The notes below the pieces were generated by a model, which saw only the letters and a program-made list of their open reading frames with translations, had not been told where the DNA came from and did not search any database. Both the position numbers and the translations under genes were made by a program. From the NCBI GenBank assembly GCA_030596225.1, contig JAUVKO010000119.1, positions 1-6,804 of the forward strand: a stretch of 6,804 bases of DNA, given 5' to 3'. This document shows, piece by piece, positions 5,674 to 6,804 of this stretch (within the stretch, counting starts at the first letter, position 1; the number at the start of each line of letters is the position of its first letter). Origin of the DNA: Fidelibacterota bacterium. GTDB lineage: Bacteria > Fidelibacterota > UBA8477 > JABMPR01.

Positions 5674-6804
5674 ATGAATAGTTCAGCAATCAAAAGAGGT
5701 CTTATCCTCATTGTTTTTAGTCTCGGGGTCATTGCATGCAAGAATACTCCCGCTAACCCATACTACAATCCAAACGAGTTCACTTTGCTCATCGCAGCAA
5801 GCAATAATGGAGAAGTTGGTCCTTGTGGCTGAAAGTCCAATATACTTGGCGGTCTTGCCAGGAAGCATACAGTATTAAAAGGACTTGTGGAAAAGGAAGC
5901 CACCCGGTTTATCGATGCAGGGGATGCCTTTTTTAAAACCCCGTATATTGTTCAAGCAAAGCGCGAGAAGTCAGAAGCTGTTGCCGGTTCCATCTTAAGC
6001 TCATATAATGTTATGGGCTGTCAGGTTATGAATATTGGTGTTAATGATTTGGCAGCAGGTAAGGATTTCATATTAGAATTGCAGAATCAAGCTGAATTTC
6101 CATTCATTTCTGCGAATATTTTTGTTGCTGAAGCTCAAGAAACTCTGTTTAAACCCAGCACTATTATCAAGATAAATGGCATAAAACTTGGTTTTGTTGG
6201 TGTCAGCTCTGGTGATAAACGGCAAAAAGCATTCACCTTTTCTGATCCTGTGGATGCTGCCAATCAAGCTATTATTAAGATCAAAGACAAAGTCGATCTC
6301 ATATTCCTGCTTGCAAATGTTGATGATCGTACGGAAATCGAGCTGGCTGAAAAAGTTGGAGATGTTGATTTTCTGATCCGTTCAAAAACGAGATCACTTT
6401 ACCGGAATCCCAAGCAGCATAATGGCGTGGTTGTGATCCGGAATGGAAAACAAGGTAAATATGCTGGAGTTCTCAAGGTTAGGCGATTTGACAGTACCAG
6501 CAAATTAACCAATGTAAGTACACAGTATAAGCGTATCAAATTCGTAGAAAAACGACTTAATGCCATGGCCAAGGGCTTAGAGGAGGGGAAGTCACTGGAA
6601 GAACATTACGCAGAGGATGTGAAGCGGCTTGAGTTGATAAGTAGACTGAAAGCAGAGCAGGAAAGCAATGAAAAACAAATCAAGAACCTGCAGAATAGCT
6701 ATTATTTTGAAGCCATCCCGCTGAATGATAAAATTGAGGACACTCCCGAAGTAGCCCAAATAGTTGCTGAGTATATGCCAAAGGTAAAGGCGAAGATCCA
6801 AGAT
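5674..6804 (+). CDS. UshA-like selenoprotein, lipoprotein with Cys-Gly-Sec motif (partial, Sec at codon 53)
   Basis: The reading frame contains one TGA (5830-5832), read here as selenocysteine, and then stays open to the window edge (377 codons visible, no stop). Residues 1-22 are a lipoprotein signal with lipobox VIAC and Cys22 as the lipidation site, so the protein sits outside the cytoplasmic membrane. Residues 36-63 contain GEVGPCGUKSN followed by ILGGLAR, which matches the PCGC...GGLAR signature I know from UshA/5'-nucleotidase-like proteins, with Sec in place of the second Cys. The calcineurin-like fold continues with FIDAGDAF (79-86), MNIGVNDLAAG (119-129), PFISANIF (143-150) and IKLGFVGVSSG. 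The usual N-terminal metal motif D-x-H is absent (IAASNNGE) and the GNH motif reads NIGVND, so hydrolase activity is doubtful. From about residue 285 the chain is charged and helical, with a probable coiled coil (about 290-345). Homologous proteins often continue into a multihaem cytochrome c domain; here that part would lie beyond the window. Family and Sec call are strong; biochemical role is unknown, a redox role being inferred. Confidence 0.88.
5830..5862 (+). promoter_or_regulatory. Bacterial SECIS element directing Sec insertion at the UGA
   Basis: Directly after the UGA, arms CTTGGC (5845-5850) and GCCAGG (5857-5862) form a six-pair stem with one U-G wobble, closed by the six-base loop GGTCTT (5851-5856). 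Bacterial SECIS hairpins lie inside the coding region and need a G among the first loop bases for SelB binding; the E. coli fdhF loop also carries GGUCU. Eighteen bases separate the UGA from the loop GGU, the same as in fdhF. All bases of the hairpin also encode conserved protein (L-G-G-L-A-R), so the element is embedded in coding sequence. Folding was done by eye. Confidence 0.85.

Noticed and set aside
5830..5832. TGA as a nonsense mutation making a pseudogene
   Set aside because: The rest of the frame is intact with no second stop or frameshift over 324 codons, the position matches a conserved Cys in related proteins, and a SECIS-like hairpin lies at the right distance.
5830..5832. TGA reassigned as Trp or Gly through an alternative genetic code
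   Set aside because: The visible stops are TAG, TAG and TAA, so stop usage alone does not exclude it. But only one in-frame TGA occurs in roughly 2,080 codons over five genes and Trp is written TGG, which does not fit a general reassignment.
5683..5868. Minus-strand open frame over the selenoprotein N-terminus
   Set aside because: It is antisense to a lipoprotein signal and a conserved motif, and has no recognisable protein features.

Overview
The window is a slice of bacterial chromosome carrying five protein genes in two divergent groups. Reading leftward (minus strand) from position 4158 are ispG (isoprenoid biosynthesis, the long three-domain enzyme form), a small exported protein of unknown function, and the first 345 codons of comM, cut by the left edge. 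Reading rightward from 4351 are pepP (Xaa-Pro aminopeptidase) and, 15 bases after it, a lipoprotein gene that runs off the right edge. There is no sign of phage, transposon, CRISPR, rRNA or tRNA.

The most notable item is the rightmost gene. It has one in-frame TGA at codon 53, inside the motif P-C-G-(TGA)-K, followed by a long uninterrupted reading frame that continues a UshA-like (5'-nucleotidase/calcineurin-like) protein. A hairpin with loop GGUCUU begins exactly where a bacterial SECIS element should: 18 nt lie between the TGA and the GGU of the loop, the same spacing as I know for E. coli fdhF. I read the TGA as selenocysteine, giving a Cys51-Gly-Sec53 redox-type motif just outside a lipidated N-terminus. 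Conventional gene calling would break this gene into a 52-residue stub and an unannotated remainder. The organism should therefore encode SelA, SelB, SelD and tRNA-Sec elsewhere.

Organism: the base composition is moderately AT-rich, and the long IspG type is typical of Bacteroidota/Chlorobiota relatives, Chlamydiae and some other groups. Together with the UshA-like selenoprotein this suggests an uncultured member of the FCB group, with Marinimicrobia-like lineages as a candidate. This is an inference from gene types, not a phylogenetic result.

Layout: 1-1035 comM (minus, partial); 1036-1270 non-coding, with a good promoter candidate for comM, a leader hairpin, and a degenerate intergenic repeat that doubles as a possible terminator; 1271-2134 exported hypothetical protein (minus); 2135-2241 spacer with a 16-bp perfect palindrome; 2242-4158 ispG (minus); 4159-4350 divergent promoter region; 4351-5658 pepP (plus); 5674-6804 selenoprotein (plus, partial). 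The genes do not form one pathway. ispG, comM and pepP are housekeeping or DNA-uptake functions. pepP and the selenoprotein are probably co-transcribed because of their tight spacing, but no functional link is evident.
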